DNA of 62,785 nucleotides. It comes from Candidatus Bacteroides pullicola (GTDB taxonomy: Bacteria; Bacteroidota; Bacteroidia; Bacteroidales; Bacteroidaceae). The notes below the pieces were generated by a model that saw only the letters and a program-made list of their open reading frames with translations, had not been told where the DNA came from and did no database searches. The stretch spans positions 1 through 62,785 of the forward strand of contig DXCV01000039.1 in assembly GCA_019115825.1 (NCBI GenBank), in the 5' to 3' direction. This document shows positions 6,694 to 14,505 of the stretch, in pieces. Position numbers and translations under genes: made by a program. Positions within the stretch are counted from its first letter, which is position 1; every line of letters starts with the position of its first letter.

Positions 6694-6882
6694 ATGAAAA
6701 AGTATCTGATTACCCTCTACCAAGTCGTCCACAAGGACGGCAACCGGGACACCGTCAAGCCGGAGCGGTCGGAGCTTGTTTCCGACGTCGAACTCTACCG
6801 CCAGTCGCTCAAGGAACAATACAATTGCAAGTACGTCAACCTAACCTACACGGAGATAACAGACTGGGAGGACGGACAATGA
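6694..6882 (+). CDS. Small hypothetical protein
   Basis: A 62-residue protein (MKKYLITLYQVVHKDGNRDT start). The pattern of a beta hairpin followed by a Glu/Ser-rich helix suggests a compact soluble domain. It heads the operon that contains the ATPase, RecT and MBL-fold genes, and its stop overlaps the next ATG. Not recognised. Confidence 0.6.
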   Translation: MKKYLITLYQVVHKDGNRDTVKPERSELVSDVELYRQSLKEQYNCKYVNLTYTEITDWEDGQ

Positions 6883-7055
6883 AGAAATTCCTGATAACAT
6901 CCGCCGTGGCCCTTTTGCTCATCGCCGTAAGCCGCTGGGCAAGCCACAACCTCATGTTCACCGTCAGCGCGGCCTGCACGCTGGCCATCCTCGCGCTGGT
7001 CATCTACATGGCCGTACTCGCGGACAAACACGAAACGTCATGCAAGAAGAACTAA
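6879..7055 (+). CDS. Small two-span membrane protein
   Basis: A 58-residue protein with hydrophobic segments at about 4-20 and 28-48. It overlaps the preceding gene (ATGA) and the ATPase gene start at 7040. Small membrane proteins of this kind are scattered through the early operon; no function can be assigned. Confidence 0.6.
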   Translation: MKKFLITSAVALLLIAVSRWASHNLMFTVSAACTLAILALVIYMAVLADKHETSCKKN

Positions 7056-9073
7056 GAACTAATAACCATCATGCGACAGTGAAGACAATCAGACTGAAAA
7101 CACTCTCGATGCTCAACTTCAAGGGCATCCGCAGGCAGGAAATCACCTTCAACACGGAAGGCATCACCACCATCAGCGGGCGCAACGCCACGGGCAAGAG
7201 CACCGTGCGCGACGCCTTCCTCTGGCTGATGTTCGACAAGAACGCCGCCGGGGAAAAGGACTTCGGCATCAAGACCAACGACACGAACGGCAACCCCATC
7301 CCGCAGCTGCCACACGAGGTATCGGCCACGCTGCTGGTGGACGGACAGGAACTCCGACTGCGCAAGTGCCTCACCGAGAAATGGGTGAAGAAGGCCGGGG
7401 CCACGGAAAAGACATTCAGCGGAAACACCACTGAGTACTACATCAACGACGTGCCCAAGAAGGCCGGTGAATACAACCAGTACATTGCCAACCTCTGCGA
7501 CGAGACCGTGTTCCGAACCATCACCAACCCAGCCTACCTCCCATCGATGAATCGCGACCAGTTGCGCCCCCTGCTTTTCCAGATGGCGGGCGAGGTGACG
7601 GACGCGGACATCGCCGGAAACGACCGCGACCTGCAAGGACTGCTGGACCTCGTCACGGGCAAGAGCATCGCCGAACTGCTGGAGCAGACCAAGGCCGAGA
7701 AAGCCCGCATCAAGAACGAGCTGGACGGCCTGCCCGCCCGCATCGACGAACTGCAACGCACGATGCCCGAGCCCGAGGACTGGGACGCGCTGGCATCCCG
7801 GAAAACCCGCTGCGAGGAACAGGTTGAAGGGATAGACCGTCAGCTGGAAGATGCCGCCAAGGCCGTGGAAGCCGCCAACGCCAGCCGCTTGAAACTGGTG
7901 CAAGCAATAGCCGACAAGAAGATGGAACGCGCCAAGCTGGAAAGCGACATACGCGCCAAGGCAATGACAGACTACAACATTCAGTCGCGAAAGCAACAGG
8001 AACTGAAGTCTCGCCGCGACAACCTGGGTTACGCCATCGCCAACCACCGCAACACCCTCGCCAACATCGAGGCAGACATCTGCCTGCTTCAAGCGGAAAC
8101 GGACAGGGAAAACGACCGGCTGGAGGAACTTCGCAAGCAATGGCACGACACCAACGCCGAGACATTCACCCCGAACGAGCACGACCTCGTCTGCCCCACC
8201 TGCGGACGGCCATTGGATGACGAAGATGCAATCGCAAAGCTGGATGAAATAAAATCCCGCTTCAACGCCTCCAAGGCCGCACGCCTTTCCGACAATCAGA
8301 AACAGGGGATGGCCATCAAGGCGAAGATACAACAGACACTGGACGGAATCACAGCCCGCAATGCCGAGGCGGACCGCATCAAGGAGGAAATCGCCCGCCT
8401 GGCCGCGGAGCAACAAGCCATCGAATCCGACCCGCTCTATGCCGCTGCCATAGACAAGCCCGACACCGACCGTGCCGTGCTGGAATCCGTGGAGATGGAC
8501 GCACTCAATGACGAGATAAGGCGTATGGAAACAAGCCTGCCAGAAGCCGTCCGGCCAGCCGACCACACCGAACTGAAGGAAAGCCGCCAGCGCATCGTGC
8601 AGCAGCTACAGGAACTCCGGGCCGCCCTCTACAAAAAGCAGCACATCGACCACATCAACGCCCGCATCGACGAGCTGACGGAACGACAGCGCGAACTTGC
8701 CCAACACCTCGCCGACCGTGAGCGGGTGGAAAGCTGGATAGACAAGTTCAACAAACGCAAGGTGGAACTTGTGGAGGACAAGATAAACGCCCTCTTCGCC
8801 CTGGTGAAGTGGAAGATGTACCGCCCGCTCATCAACGGGGGCGAGGAACCCGTCTGCATACCGATGATAAACGGCGTGGACTACCGAGACGCCAACGCCG
8901 CCGCCCGGATGAATGCCGGGCTGGACATCATCAACGCCTTCTGCCAGCACCACGGCGTGTATGCCCCCATCTTCGTGGACAACGCCGAGGGCGTCAACCA
9001 GCTGCTGCCCACCGCCTCGCAGATGATACGCCTGGTGGTGACCAACGAACCCCAATTGACAATCACTTACTAA
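7040..9073 (+). CDS. SMC/Rad50-like ATPase of the recombination module
   Basis: A 677-residue ABC-type ATPase. The N-terminal half-domain has a Walker A (GRNATGKST, residues 47-55). Long coiled coils (about 210-370 and 410-590) flank a zinc-hook motif CPTC (Cys385 and Cys388). The C-terminal lobe ends in PIFVDNAEGVN, a D-loop-like region. This is the plan of SbcC/Rad50 and AAA_23 proteins, which hold and process DNA ends with a nuclease partner. It stands directly before recT and an MBL-fold gene, so it likely serves phage recombination-dependent replication. An alternative start is at 7109. Confidence 0.85.
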   Translation: MQEELRTNNHHATVKTIRLKTLSMLNFKGIRRQEITFNTEGITTISGRNATGKSTVRDAFLWLMFDKNAAGEKDFGIKTNDTNGNPIPQLPHEVSATLLVDGQELRLRKCLTEKWVKKAGATEKTFSGNTTEYYINDVPKKAGEYNQYIANLCDETVFRTITNPAYLPSMNRDQLRPLLFQMAGEVTDADIAGNDRDLQGLLDLVTGKSIAELLEQTKAEKARIKNELDGLPARIDELQRTMPEPEDWDALASRKTRCEEQVEGIDRQLEDAAKAVEAANASRLKLVQAIADKKMERAKLESDIRAKAMTDYNIQSRKQQELKSRRDNLGYAIANHRNTLANIEADICLLQAETDRENDRLEELRKQWHDTNAETFTPNEHDLVCPTCGRPLDDEDAIAKLDEIKSRFNASKAARLSDNQKQGMAIKAKIQQTLDGITARNAEADRIKEEIARLAAEQQAIESDPLYAAAIDKPDTDRAVLESVEMDALNDEIRRMETSLPEAVRPADHTELKESRQRIVQQLQELRAALYKKQHIDHINARIDELTERQRELAQHLADRERVESWIDKFNKRKVELVEDKINALFALVKWKMYRPLINGGEEPVCIPMINGVDYRDANAAARMNAGLDIINAFCQHHGVYAPIFVDNAEGVNQLLPTASQMIRLVVTNEPQLTITY

Positions 9074-9084
9074 AAACAACCATT

Positions 9085-9993
9085 ATGACACAGCAACAAT
9101 CAACCCAACAACCTACGCAGGCCGCGCAGCCCAAGAATCTGCCCCTGCTGCAAAAGAATATTACAGACAGTGTAATGGAACGTGTCCACGAAATGGAAGA
9201 ATCCGGGGGATTGATTACACCACCCAATTACTCTGCCGCCAACCAAATCAAAGCCGCTTTCTTCGTCCTTCAACAAGTGGAGGACAAGCAGCATCGCCCG
9301 GCATTGGAAGTATGCGACAAGGCAAGCATTGCCAACGCCATACTCGACATGGTGGTCCAAGGCTTGTCCGTCAGCAAGAAACAAGGTTACTTCATTGTCT
9401 ACGGCACGAAACTGGAGTTTCAACGCTCCTACTTCGGCACTGTGGCTCTCGCCAAGCAGTGTGGGATGAAGGGACAGCCCGTGGCCAATGTCATCTATCA
9501 AGGCGACAACTTTCAGTACGAGATTGATACCGAGACCGGGCTGACCCGCATCGTGAAGCATGAACAGAAGTTCGAGAACATAGACATCACCAAGATACGC
9601 GGCGCATACGCCATCACGGTATTGCCGGACGAAAGCCGCCAGGTAACCATTATGAACATCGACCAGATACGCAAGGCTTGGGGACAAGGCGCAACCAAAG
9701 GAAACAGCCCGGCACACCAGAATTTCACCGACGAGATGTGTAAGAAAACCGTCATAGGCCGCGCCTGCAAGATGATAATTAACTCCAGTGACGACGCCTA
9801 CCTCTTCGACGGCAAACGTGATGAGATGGATACCGACAACGCCAAGGAACAACGCCAGGCCGCCGCTGACCAGCCCCGTACCGTCATCGGTGAGGACACC
9901 GCCTATGAGGAGGTGAAGGACGAAGCTACCGACCCCGCGCCGCAACCAGCCGCCAATAATGGCAATCTGTTCAACGAAGAAGCACCCTATTAA
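9085..9993 (+). CDS. recT: RecT single-strand annealing protein
   Basis: A 302-residue protein of the RecT family. The conserved body (about residues 30-240) has the family features KASIANAILDMVVQGLS, the KKQGYFIVYG loop and the EMCKKTVIGRACKMI segment near 215-230. The C-terminal 50 residues are acidic and probably disordered, as in phage annealing proteins that recruit partners. RecT pairs complementary single strands during recombination and concatemer formation. It lies 11 bp after the SMC-like ATPase and 3 bp before the MBL-fold gene. Confidence 0.93.
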   Translation: MTQQQSTQQPTQAAQPKNLPLLQKNITDSVMERVHEMEESGGLITPPNYSAANQIKAAFFVLQQVEDKQHRPALEVCDKASIANAILDMVVQGLSVSKKQGYFIVYGTKLEFQRSYFGTVALAKQCGMKGQPVANVIYQGDNFQYEIDTETGLTRIVKHEQKFENIDITKIRGAYAITVLPDESRQVTIMNIDQIRKAWGQGATKGNSPAHQNFTDEMCKKTVIGRACKMIINSSDDAYLFDGKRDEMDTDNAKEQRQAAADQPRTVIGEDTAYEEVKDEATDPAPQPAANNGNLFNEEAPY

Positions 9994-9996
9994 GCT

Positions 9997-10710
9997 ATGA
10001 TGAAACTGAAAGTCATCGGTACAGGCTCCAGCGGCAACTGCTACCTGCTGGAAAACGACACGGAAGCCCTGCTTATTGAGTGTGGGCTTCCGCTCGCCGC
10101 AATCAAACGCGGGATGGGTTACAAGATGACCAAGCTGAAAGCCTGTATTGTCAGCCACAGCCACAAGGACCACGCCCGCAGTGTGAAGGAACTGAAGTGG
10201 TGCGGGCTGCGCACCATCGGACCGGAAGGTACGGAAGCCACGATCATCGTCAAGGGCGAATGCACGTTAAACTTGGGAGGCTTCAAGATACGTCCCCTCC
10301 CCGTGCAGCACGACGTGCCTTGCATGGCCTACGTGGTGGACCACCCGGACATGGGGCGGTTACTGTTTGTCACCGATACCTACGCCTTCCCCTACACGGT
10401 GAAAGGATTGAACCATATCCTCATGGAAGCCAACTACTGTGACCGCAAGCTGGAGCAGAACATCGCCGACGGGCTTATCCCCGACAGCCTGCGCCAACGC
10501 ATCGTCACTTCACACATGGAGATTGGGATGGCTGTCACCCACCTGGCATCCCAATACTTGTCCCGGGTGCGCGACATCCTCCTCATCCATCTCTCCGGGA
10601 GCAACAGCGACCCCGCCGACTTCAAGGCGCAGGTGGAAGCCGCCACGGGTATTCCTACCCAGGTGGCCACGGCAGGGGTGGAAATGGAACTCAATGTAGA
10701 ACCTTATTAA
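9997..10710 (+). CDS. Metallo-beta-lactamase-fold hydrolase, possible nuclease
   Basis: A 237-residue MBL-fold protein. The metal-binding motif HxHxDH is present (His54, His56, Asp58, His59 in SHSHKDH), followed by a later histidine in PVQHDVPC, an aspartate in VTDTY and a histidine in TSHMEIG. Related proteins act as nucleic-acid or nucleotide phosphodiesterases. No RecE or lambda-type exonuclease is encoded nearby, so this could be the exonuclease that works with RecT and the Rad50-like ATPase. That partner role is inference; the fold is certain. Confidence 0.85.
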   Translation: MMKLKVIGTGSSGNCYLLENDTEALLIECGLPLAAIKRGMGYKMTKLKACIVSHSHKDHARSVKELKWCGLRTIGPEGTEATIIVKGECTLNLGGFKIRPLPVQHDVPCMAYVVDHPDMGRLLFVTDTYAFPYTVKGLNHILMEANYCDRKLEQNIADGLIPDSLRQRIVTSHMEIGMAVTHLASQYLSRVRDILLIHLSGSNSDPADFKAQVEAATGIPTQVATAGVEMELNVEPY

Positions 10711-10725
10711 ACGACTACAAGAACA

Positions 10726-10782
10726 ATGAACAACAACCCCGACTACATCCCAGACTGGTACATCCCCACGGGAAGCAAGTGA
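10726..10782 (+). CDS. Possible micro-protein (18 residues)
   Basis: A short frame (MNNNPDYIPDWYIP) between the MBL gene and the next one. It starts 16 bases after the MBL stop. The regular, Pro/Tyr/Trp-rich sequence and in-operon position make it plausible, but its length makes it weak. Confidence 0.3.
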   Translation: MNNNPDYIPDWYIPTGSK

Positions 10783-10820
10783 ATCAAACAATAATCAATA
10801 ACCAATTAAACCACATCATT

Positions 10821-11117
10821 ATGAACAACTTCATCGGAAAGAAAGTAATCGTGCGCGGAGACCGCTCCGGCGTGTTCTTCGGCACACTGGCCGCCAAAGA
10901 AGGCCAAGAGGTAAAACTCGAAAAATGCCGCCGCCTGTGGTACTGGGACGGCGCGGCCAGCATATCCCAGCTTGCCGTGGACGGGACAACCAACCCGTCA
11001 GAGTGCAAGTTCACCGTCACGGTGGACGAAATAGGGATACTCGACGCCATCGAGATCATCCCATGCACCGGCAAGGCCATTGAATCCATCGAAAGCGTAG
11101 GCGTATGGGCGAGATAG
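10821..11117 (+). CDS. DUF6948-like protein
   Basis: A 98-residue protein with the core GKKVIVRGDRSGVFFGTLA and CRRLWYWDGAASISQLA, a set I associate with the DUF6948 family of phage proteins in Bacteroidales. It is all beta in appearance. It overlaps the following YG-repeat protein gene by 13 bases, a pairing often seen in this type of phage. Function unknown. Confidence 0.7.
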   Translation: MNNFIGKKVIVRGDRSGVFFGTLAAKEGQEVKLEKCRRLWYWDGAASISQLAVDGTTNPSECKFTVTVDEIGILDAIEIIPCTGKAIESIESVGVWAR

Positions 11118-11653
11118 AAGAATTTCTGAAAGTTGGCTCCGGCTACGGCGACGGCTCCGGCGACGGCTACGGCTACGGCTACGGCTACGGCATAAACACC
11201 TTTTGTGGCAAAAAAGTATATGCCATTGACAACGTGCAGACCATCATCGAATCAGTCCGCGGCAACATCGCCAAGGGATACATCCTGCAATCCGACCTCA
11301 CGCTCACCCCGTGCCACGTGGTCAAGGAAAACGGGAAGTTCGCACACGGCAACACCCTGCGCGAAGCCTTCGAGGCCTTGCACGAGAAACTCTACGACGA
11401 CAGCACCGAGGAAGAACGTTTGCAGAAGTTCCGCGAGCACTTCACCGACTTCTCCGCGAAGTACCCCGCCCGCGAGCTGTTCACCTGGCACCACGTCCTG
11501 ACCGGGAGCTGCAAGGCAGGACGCGAATCCTTCTGCCGCGACAACGGCATAGACATCGACAAAGACACCTTCACCATACACGAGTTCATCAACCTGACGA
11601 AGAACTCATACGGTGGGGAAACCATCAAAAAACTGATTGACAAGGCAGAATGA
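11105..11653 (+). CDS. Protein with N-terminal Gly-Tyr repeat and DUF7666-like domain
   Basis: A 182-residue protein. Residues about 10-29 are a low-complexity Gly-Tyr-Gly-Asp/Ser tract encoded by 6-bp units (GGCTAC and variants, about 11141-11192). The rest (FCGKKVYAIDNVQT to the end) is a globular domain that often follows DUF6948-like genes. Changes in unit number would keep the frame, so tract length can vary. The tract may act as a linker or condensate-forming tail. Function unknown. Confidence 0.65.
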   Translation: MGEIEEFLKVGSGYGDGSGDGYGYGYGYGINTFCGKKVYAIDNVQTIIESVRGNIAKGYILQSDLTLTPCHVVKENGKFAHGNTLREAFEALHEKLYDDSTEEERLQKFREHFTDFSAKYPARELFTWHHVLTGSCKAGRESFCRDNGIDIDKDTFTIHEFINLTKNSYGGETIKKLIDKAE

Positions 11654-11817
11654 AGAAATACATTTATCTGATTATATTCCTACTTGTCGGAATATTCATC
11701 GGTAACCAACTGTTCAACCACATTCATGCGTGGTTGGGCATAGCCGTCATTACAGCAACAATCATTTATTTTTTCAACCGTTTAATTAAATACATCAAGA
11801 ATGAGAACATTGATTAA
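11650..11817 (+). CDS. Small membrane protein (55 residues)
   Basis: A short frame starting MKKYIYLIIFLLVGIF with two hydrophobic segments (about 4-18 and 26-42) and a basic C terminus. Its ATG overlaps the stop of the previous gene and its end overlaps the start of the SPFH lipoprotein gene, so it fits the tight operon. It may assist the lipoprotein. Confidence 0.55.
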   Translation: MKKYIYLIIFLLVGIFIGNQLFNHIHAWLGIAVITATIIYFFNRLIKYIKNENID

Positions 11818-12610
11818 AACACTTTCAGCCACCTTCGCTGTGGCATTGACATTGACATCCTGCGAACGTGTGGCACCCAATTATGCCGGAGTGCTGATGG
11901 AAAACTACGGAAAAGCGGGAAAGGAAGATTTCTCCATCGTCACGGGAAAAGTTTCCGTCGCAGCCCCCGGCACAGAATTGTTCCAAGTACCTCTTTTCGA
12001 CCAGCGGGGAGAGTTCTCCGGAGCCGTCACGCTGAAAGCCGCCGACAACACCGAGTTCACGGCACGTCCCACCTATTCCTACAAGGTAATCAAGAACCGA
12101 GCCATTGACGTGGTTTTTGACAACAAACACATTGACAAGGCGGACACCGAGAACGGGAAAGACGGCTTCATGCAATCTTTGGAAGACAACATACTGGAGC
12201 CGCGCATCTACGACCTTATCAAGGAAGAAAGCCGGAAATACAAGACCGATACCCTGATGGCCGACGGAGGTTCACTCGCCTTTGAAAAGAGCTTGGAGGA
12301 GATAGTACGCCAAGAGTTTCAAGACCGAGGGCTTGAACTGAAATCATTCTCCGCACAACTTGAATTTTCTGACAAGGTGCGCGAGAAGATAGACAGCCGA
12401 AACGAAGTGAACACAAACATCTCTGTCCTCGACCAGCAGATAGAGGAACAGAAGAAACGCAACGAGCTGGAGCGTCTGAAAACCGAACAGGCCCTTATCC
12501 AGTCACAAGGGCTTACCAAGGAAATACTCTACAAGCAATTCATCGACAAATGGGATGGGCGAACGCCATTGTACGGTATCGCGCCGGAATTTCTCAAAAT
12601 AACCAAATAA
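11801..12610 (+). CDS. SPFH/prohibitin-like lipoprotein
   Basis: A 269-residue protein with a signal peptide and lipobox (TLTSC, Cys21). Residues about 40-200 look like an SPFH/Band-7 domain (GTELFQVPLFDQRG; FTARPTYSYKV; EIVRQEFQDRGLELKSFSAQLEFSD). A coiled coil follows (about 210-245). SPFH proteins form membrane-bound ring scaffolds. As a lipoprotein it would act at the outer or inner membrane surface, not in replication, although it sits in the replication operon. A role in superinfection exclusion or envelope stress is possible. Confidence 0.75.
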   Translation: MRTLIKTLSATFAVALTLTSCERVAPNYAGVLMENYGKAGKEDFSIVTGKVSVAAPGTELFQVPLFDQRGEFSGAVTLKAADNTEFTARPTYSYKVIKNRAIDVVFDNKHIDKADTENGKDGFMQSLEDNILEPRIYDLIKEESRKYKTDTLMADGGSLAFEKSLEEIVRQEFQDRGLELKSFSAQLEFSDKVREKIDSRNEVNTNISVLDQQIEEQKKRNELERLKTEQALIQSQGLTKEILYKQFIDKWDGRTPLYGIAPEFLKITK

Positions 12611-12613
12611 GCA

Positions 12614-13042
12614 ATGATGAAAAAGTACATCGGAACCAAACAGATTGAAGCACAACCCATGACTATGGGAGAGGCTTATGAAAAAGGCCTGTTGCAAGCA
12701 GGCTGAGTACCCAACGAGCAAGAAAAGTATGCACTCGGCTACCACGTCCGTTATAAGGACGGATACGAAAGCTGGTCTCCGGCTGGCCCATTCGAGGAAG
12801 CCTACAGATTAGCCGACGATTTCTTGGACCGTCTACAAATCGAGTTAGAAGATTTGACCGAGAAACAAGAAAAACTGAATAAATTCTTCGACACGGACAA
12901 ATTCAAACAACTATGGATTGGAGATAAGCGATTGCTTCGCGCGCAATTCGGAGCCATGCTTGCCTATTCGCAGATTCTTATGGAAAGGATAAGACAAGCA
13001 TCAGCTTGCTGCGACTGCGAGTCGCCTTCAACCACATTGTAA
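12614..13042 (+). pseudogene. Conserved phage protein interrupted by an in-frame TGA
   Basis: The frame opens MMKKYIGTKQIEAQPM, reaches TGA at 12704-12706 after GLLQAG, and continues in the same frame as VPNEQEKYALGYHVRY and YESWSPAGPFEEAYR to 13042. The two parts together match the usual continuous layout of this small phage protein, where an Arg codon would stand at the stop (CGA to TGA). The C-terminal part (FLDRLQIELEDLTEKQEK onward) looks like a second small phage domain fused on. TGA ends many other genes here, so recoding is unlikely. A restart at TTG 12824 could still make the C-terminal domain. Confidence 0.7.
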
Positions 13043-13057
13043 CCATAACTTAGGCCA

Positions 13058-13127
13058 AGCCCCGCTCGTCCACAGGCAGGACACCGCCGCACGGCGGAAA
13101 ATGGCGGTTCGATTCCGCCCGGGGCTG
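13058..13127 (+). ncRNA. tRNA-like element without a normal anticodon loop
   Basis: A perfect 7-bp acceptor stem pairs AGCCCCG (13058-13064) with CGGGGCT (13120-13126). A D-like arm pairs 13068-13071 with 13079-13082 and has GG in a 7-nt loop. A third hairpin pairs CCGCC (13084-13088) with GGCGG (13093-13097) around only four bases. A perfect T arm pairs GGCGG with CCGCC around TTCGATT (13103-13119). The cloverleaf is thus complete except that the anticodon loop is too short to decode. No CCA is encoded. It lies between two genes of the operon. Confidence 0.65.
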
Positions 13128-13160
13128 CGAAACTATCAATTATCAAACCAAATTACTGAA

Positions 13161-13568
13161 ATGACCTACGAAGAAACCCAACGCCTGGCCCGCCGCACCA
13201 AAGCCCGCGCCAAGCCCCGCGACGAGGAACACCGCCTGCAAGCCGCCTGCGTCCGGCTGTTCCGGCTGAAATACCCCCGGTGGCGGCACCTCCTCTTCGC
13301 CGTCCCCAACGGCGGCCGCCGCGACGCCGTCACCGGCGCACGCCTCAAGGCCGAAGGAGCCACCGCCGGGGTGGCCGACCTCATCCTCTTCATCCCCAAC
13401 CGCCGGCACGGCGGCCTCGCCATCGAGATGAAGACCCCGAACGGGAGGCAGTCCAAGCAGCAGCGCGAATGGCAAAGGATGTGCGAGGAGGCGGGCAACA
13501 AATACGTCCTCTGCCGCTCGGCGGCGGACTTCATCAGGGAGATAGACCAATATTTCAAAGACATGTAA
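13161..13568 (+). CDS. VRR-NUC domain endonuclease
   Basis: A 135-residue protein of the VRR-NUC branch of PD-(D/E)XK nucleases. Typical features appear in order: an N-terminal glutamate helix (DEEHRLQAACVRLF), VPNGGRRD, RLKAEGATAGVADLIL with the metal-binding Asp, and IEMKTPNGRQSKQQ with Glu-x-Lys. Small proteins of this family resolve or cut branched DNA and are common in phage replication operons. The ATG at 13161 fits the family N terminus; a longer reading would cross the tRNA-like element. Confidence 0.88.
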   Translation: MTYEETQRLARRTKARAKPRDEEHRLQAACVRLFRLKYPRWRHLLFAVPNGGRRDAVTGARLKAEGATAGVADLILFIPNRRHGGLAIEMKTPNGRQSKQQREWQRMCEEAGNKYVLCRSAADFIREIDQYFKDM

Positions 13569-13581
13569 CACCCGACGAACC

Positions 13582-14271
13582 ATGCGAAACAGTTTTGTCT
13601 TTTACAGCAGCTGGTGGGAAGCAATCAAGAATCTGCCGAGAGAGATTCAGGGAGAAGTGCTCACGGCCATAATCGAGTATGGCCTAACCGGAGAAACAAC
13701 TGAGTCACTGAAGCCGATTACGAAAGCTTTGCTGGCGCTCGTGATGCCACAGATAGACAGCAACAACAAGAAGTACGAGAACGGTTCGAAGGGAGGGCGT
13801 CCGGCAACCAAGCCGAAACCAGACCAAAACCAAACGGAAACCAAACCGAAACCAAACGGTAACCAAACCGGAACCTATAATGTTATATGTAATATGAATA
13901 ATGCAGATGATAAATGGGAGGATAAATCCTCCACCCCCCAAAGCCCCCCGGGGGGCGGGGAGGAAGGGACGGACTATCTTGCCTCATCCCTTTCGCAACG
14001 CGACGGCATCCCCCGCAACTTCGACGGCCTGTGCCGCGAAATGCAAGCCCTCGGCATCCCCCAGCGTCAGCAGGACGAAATCATGCGCCTCAGCAACTTC
14101 GGGCAGATAGGCCACCCCGTGTGGCAGCACCTGAAGCACTGCCGCGAGAGCCGCGACGCCCGCCTGGAGAAGAACCGCGTCAAGCTGCCCGGAAGCTACA
14201 TCCTCAAGCAACTGCGCGCCGACGCCGCGCCCAAACCCAAGCCCGGGGAGGGGCCAACGGATGGAGGTTGA
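13582..14271 (+). CDS. DUF6291-type replication-like protein
   Basis: A 229-residue protein. Residues 1-70 (SFVFYSSWWEAIKNLPREIQ) form a DUF6291-like winged-helix-type domain seen at the N terminus of phage replication proteins. Residues about 72-100 are a Lys/Pro/Gln/Asn/Thr repeat (KPKPDQNQTETKPKPNGNQT) encoded by imperfect ACCAAACGGAA-like DNA repeats (about 13800-13880). The C-terminal part (LCREMQALGIPQRQ to ILKQLR) is helical and DnaD/DnaT-like in style. It probably helps load the host helicase; no phage helicase is seen. Confidence 0.7.
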   Translation: MRNSFVFYSSWWEAIKNLPREIQGEVLTAIIEYGLTGETTESLKPITKALLALVMPQIDSNNKKYENGSKGGRPATKPKPDQNQTETKPKPNGNQTGTYNVICNMNNADDKWEDKSSTPQSPPGGGEEGTDYLASSLSQRDGIPRNFDGLCREMQALGIPQRQQDEIMRLSNFGQIGHPVWQHLKHCRESRDARLEKNRVKLPGSYILKQLRADAAPKPKPGEGPTDGG

Positions 14272-14488
14272 CTACAAACGCTACATCGTGCAGCTGGACG
14301 ACGAGCAGCTCTCCGCCTTCCTCCTCCGCTGGCTGGACCACGGCAAGCCCTGCCCCCTGCTGTTCCAGCGTCCCAACACCGACGGGCAGACCGCCGTCCG
14401 CCTCCAATACCCGGAGTGGGACACGGAGAGCATCCTCTTCCTCCGCGAGGCCGTGGAGTGGACGGAGTGCAGGCTGTATGAACGGTAA
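14261..14488 (+). CDS. Small hypothetical protein
   Basis: A 75-residue acidic protein (MEVDYKRYIVQLDDEQLSAF start) overlapping the end of the replication-like gene by 11 bases and standing 17 bp before the methyltransferase. Its Trp/Leu-rich C terminus (DTESILFLREAVEWTECRL) looks like an amphipathic helix. Common context in such phages; function unknown. Confidence 0.6.
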   Translation: MEVDYKRYIVQLDDEQLSAFLLRWLDHGKPCPLLFQRPNTDGQTAVRLQYPEWDTESILFLREAVEWTECRLYER

Positions 14489-14505
14489 ACGCCAAAACAA
14501 AGATT

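Noticed and set aside
7052..8566. 504-codon open frame antisense to the ATPase gene
   Set aside because: Its protein is Gly/Val/Leu/His-rich and mirrors the biased codon use of the real ATPase gene on the other strand.
12704..12706. Recoding of TGA as an amino acid in this phage
   Set aside because: TGA is used as the normal stop of many intact genes here, for example at 5414 and 9085-region neighbours, and only this gene is split.
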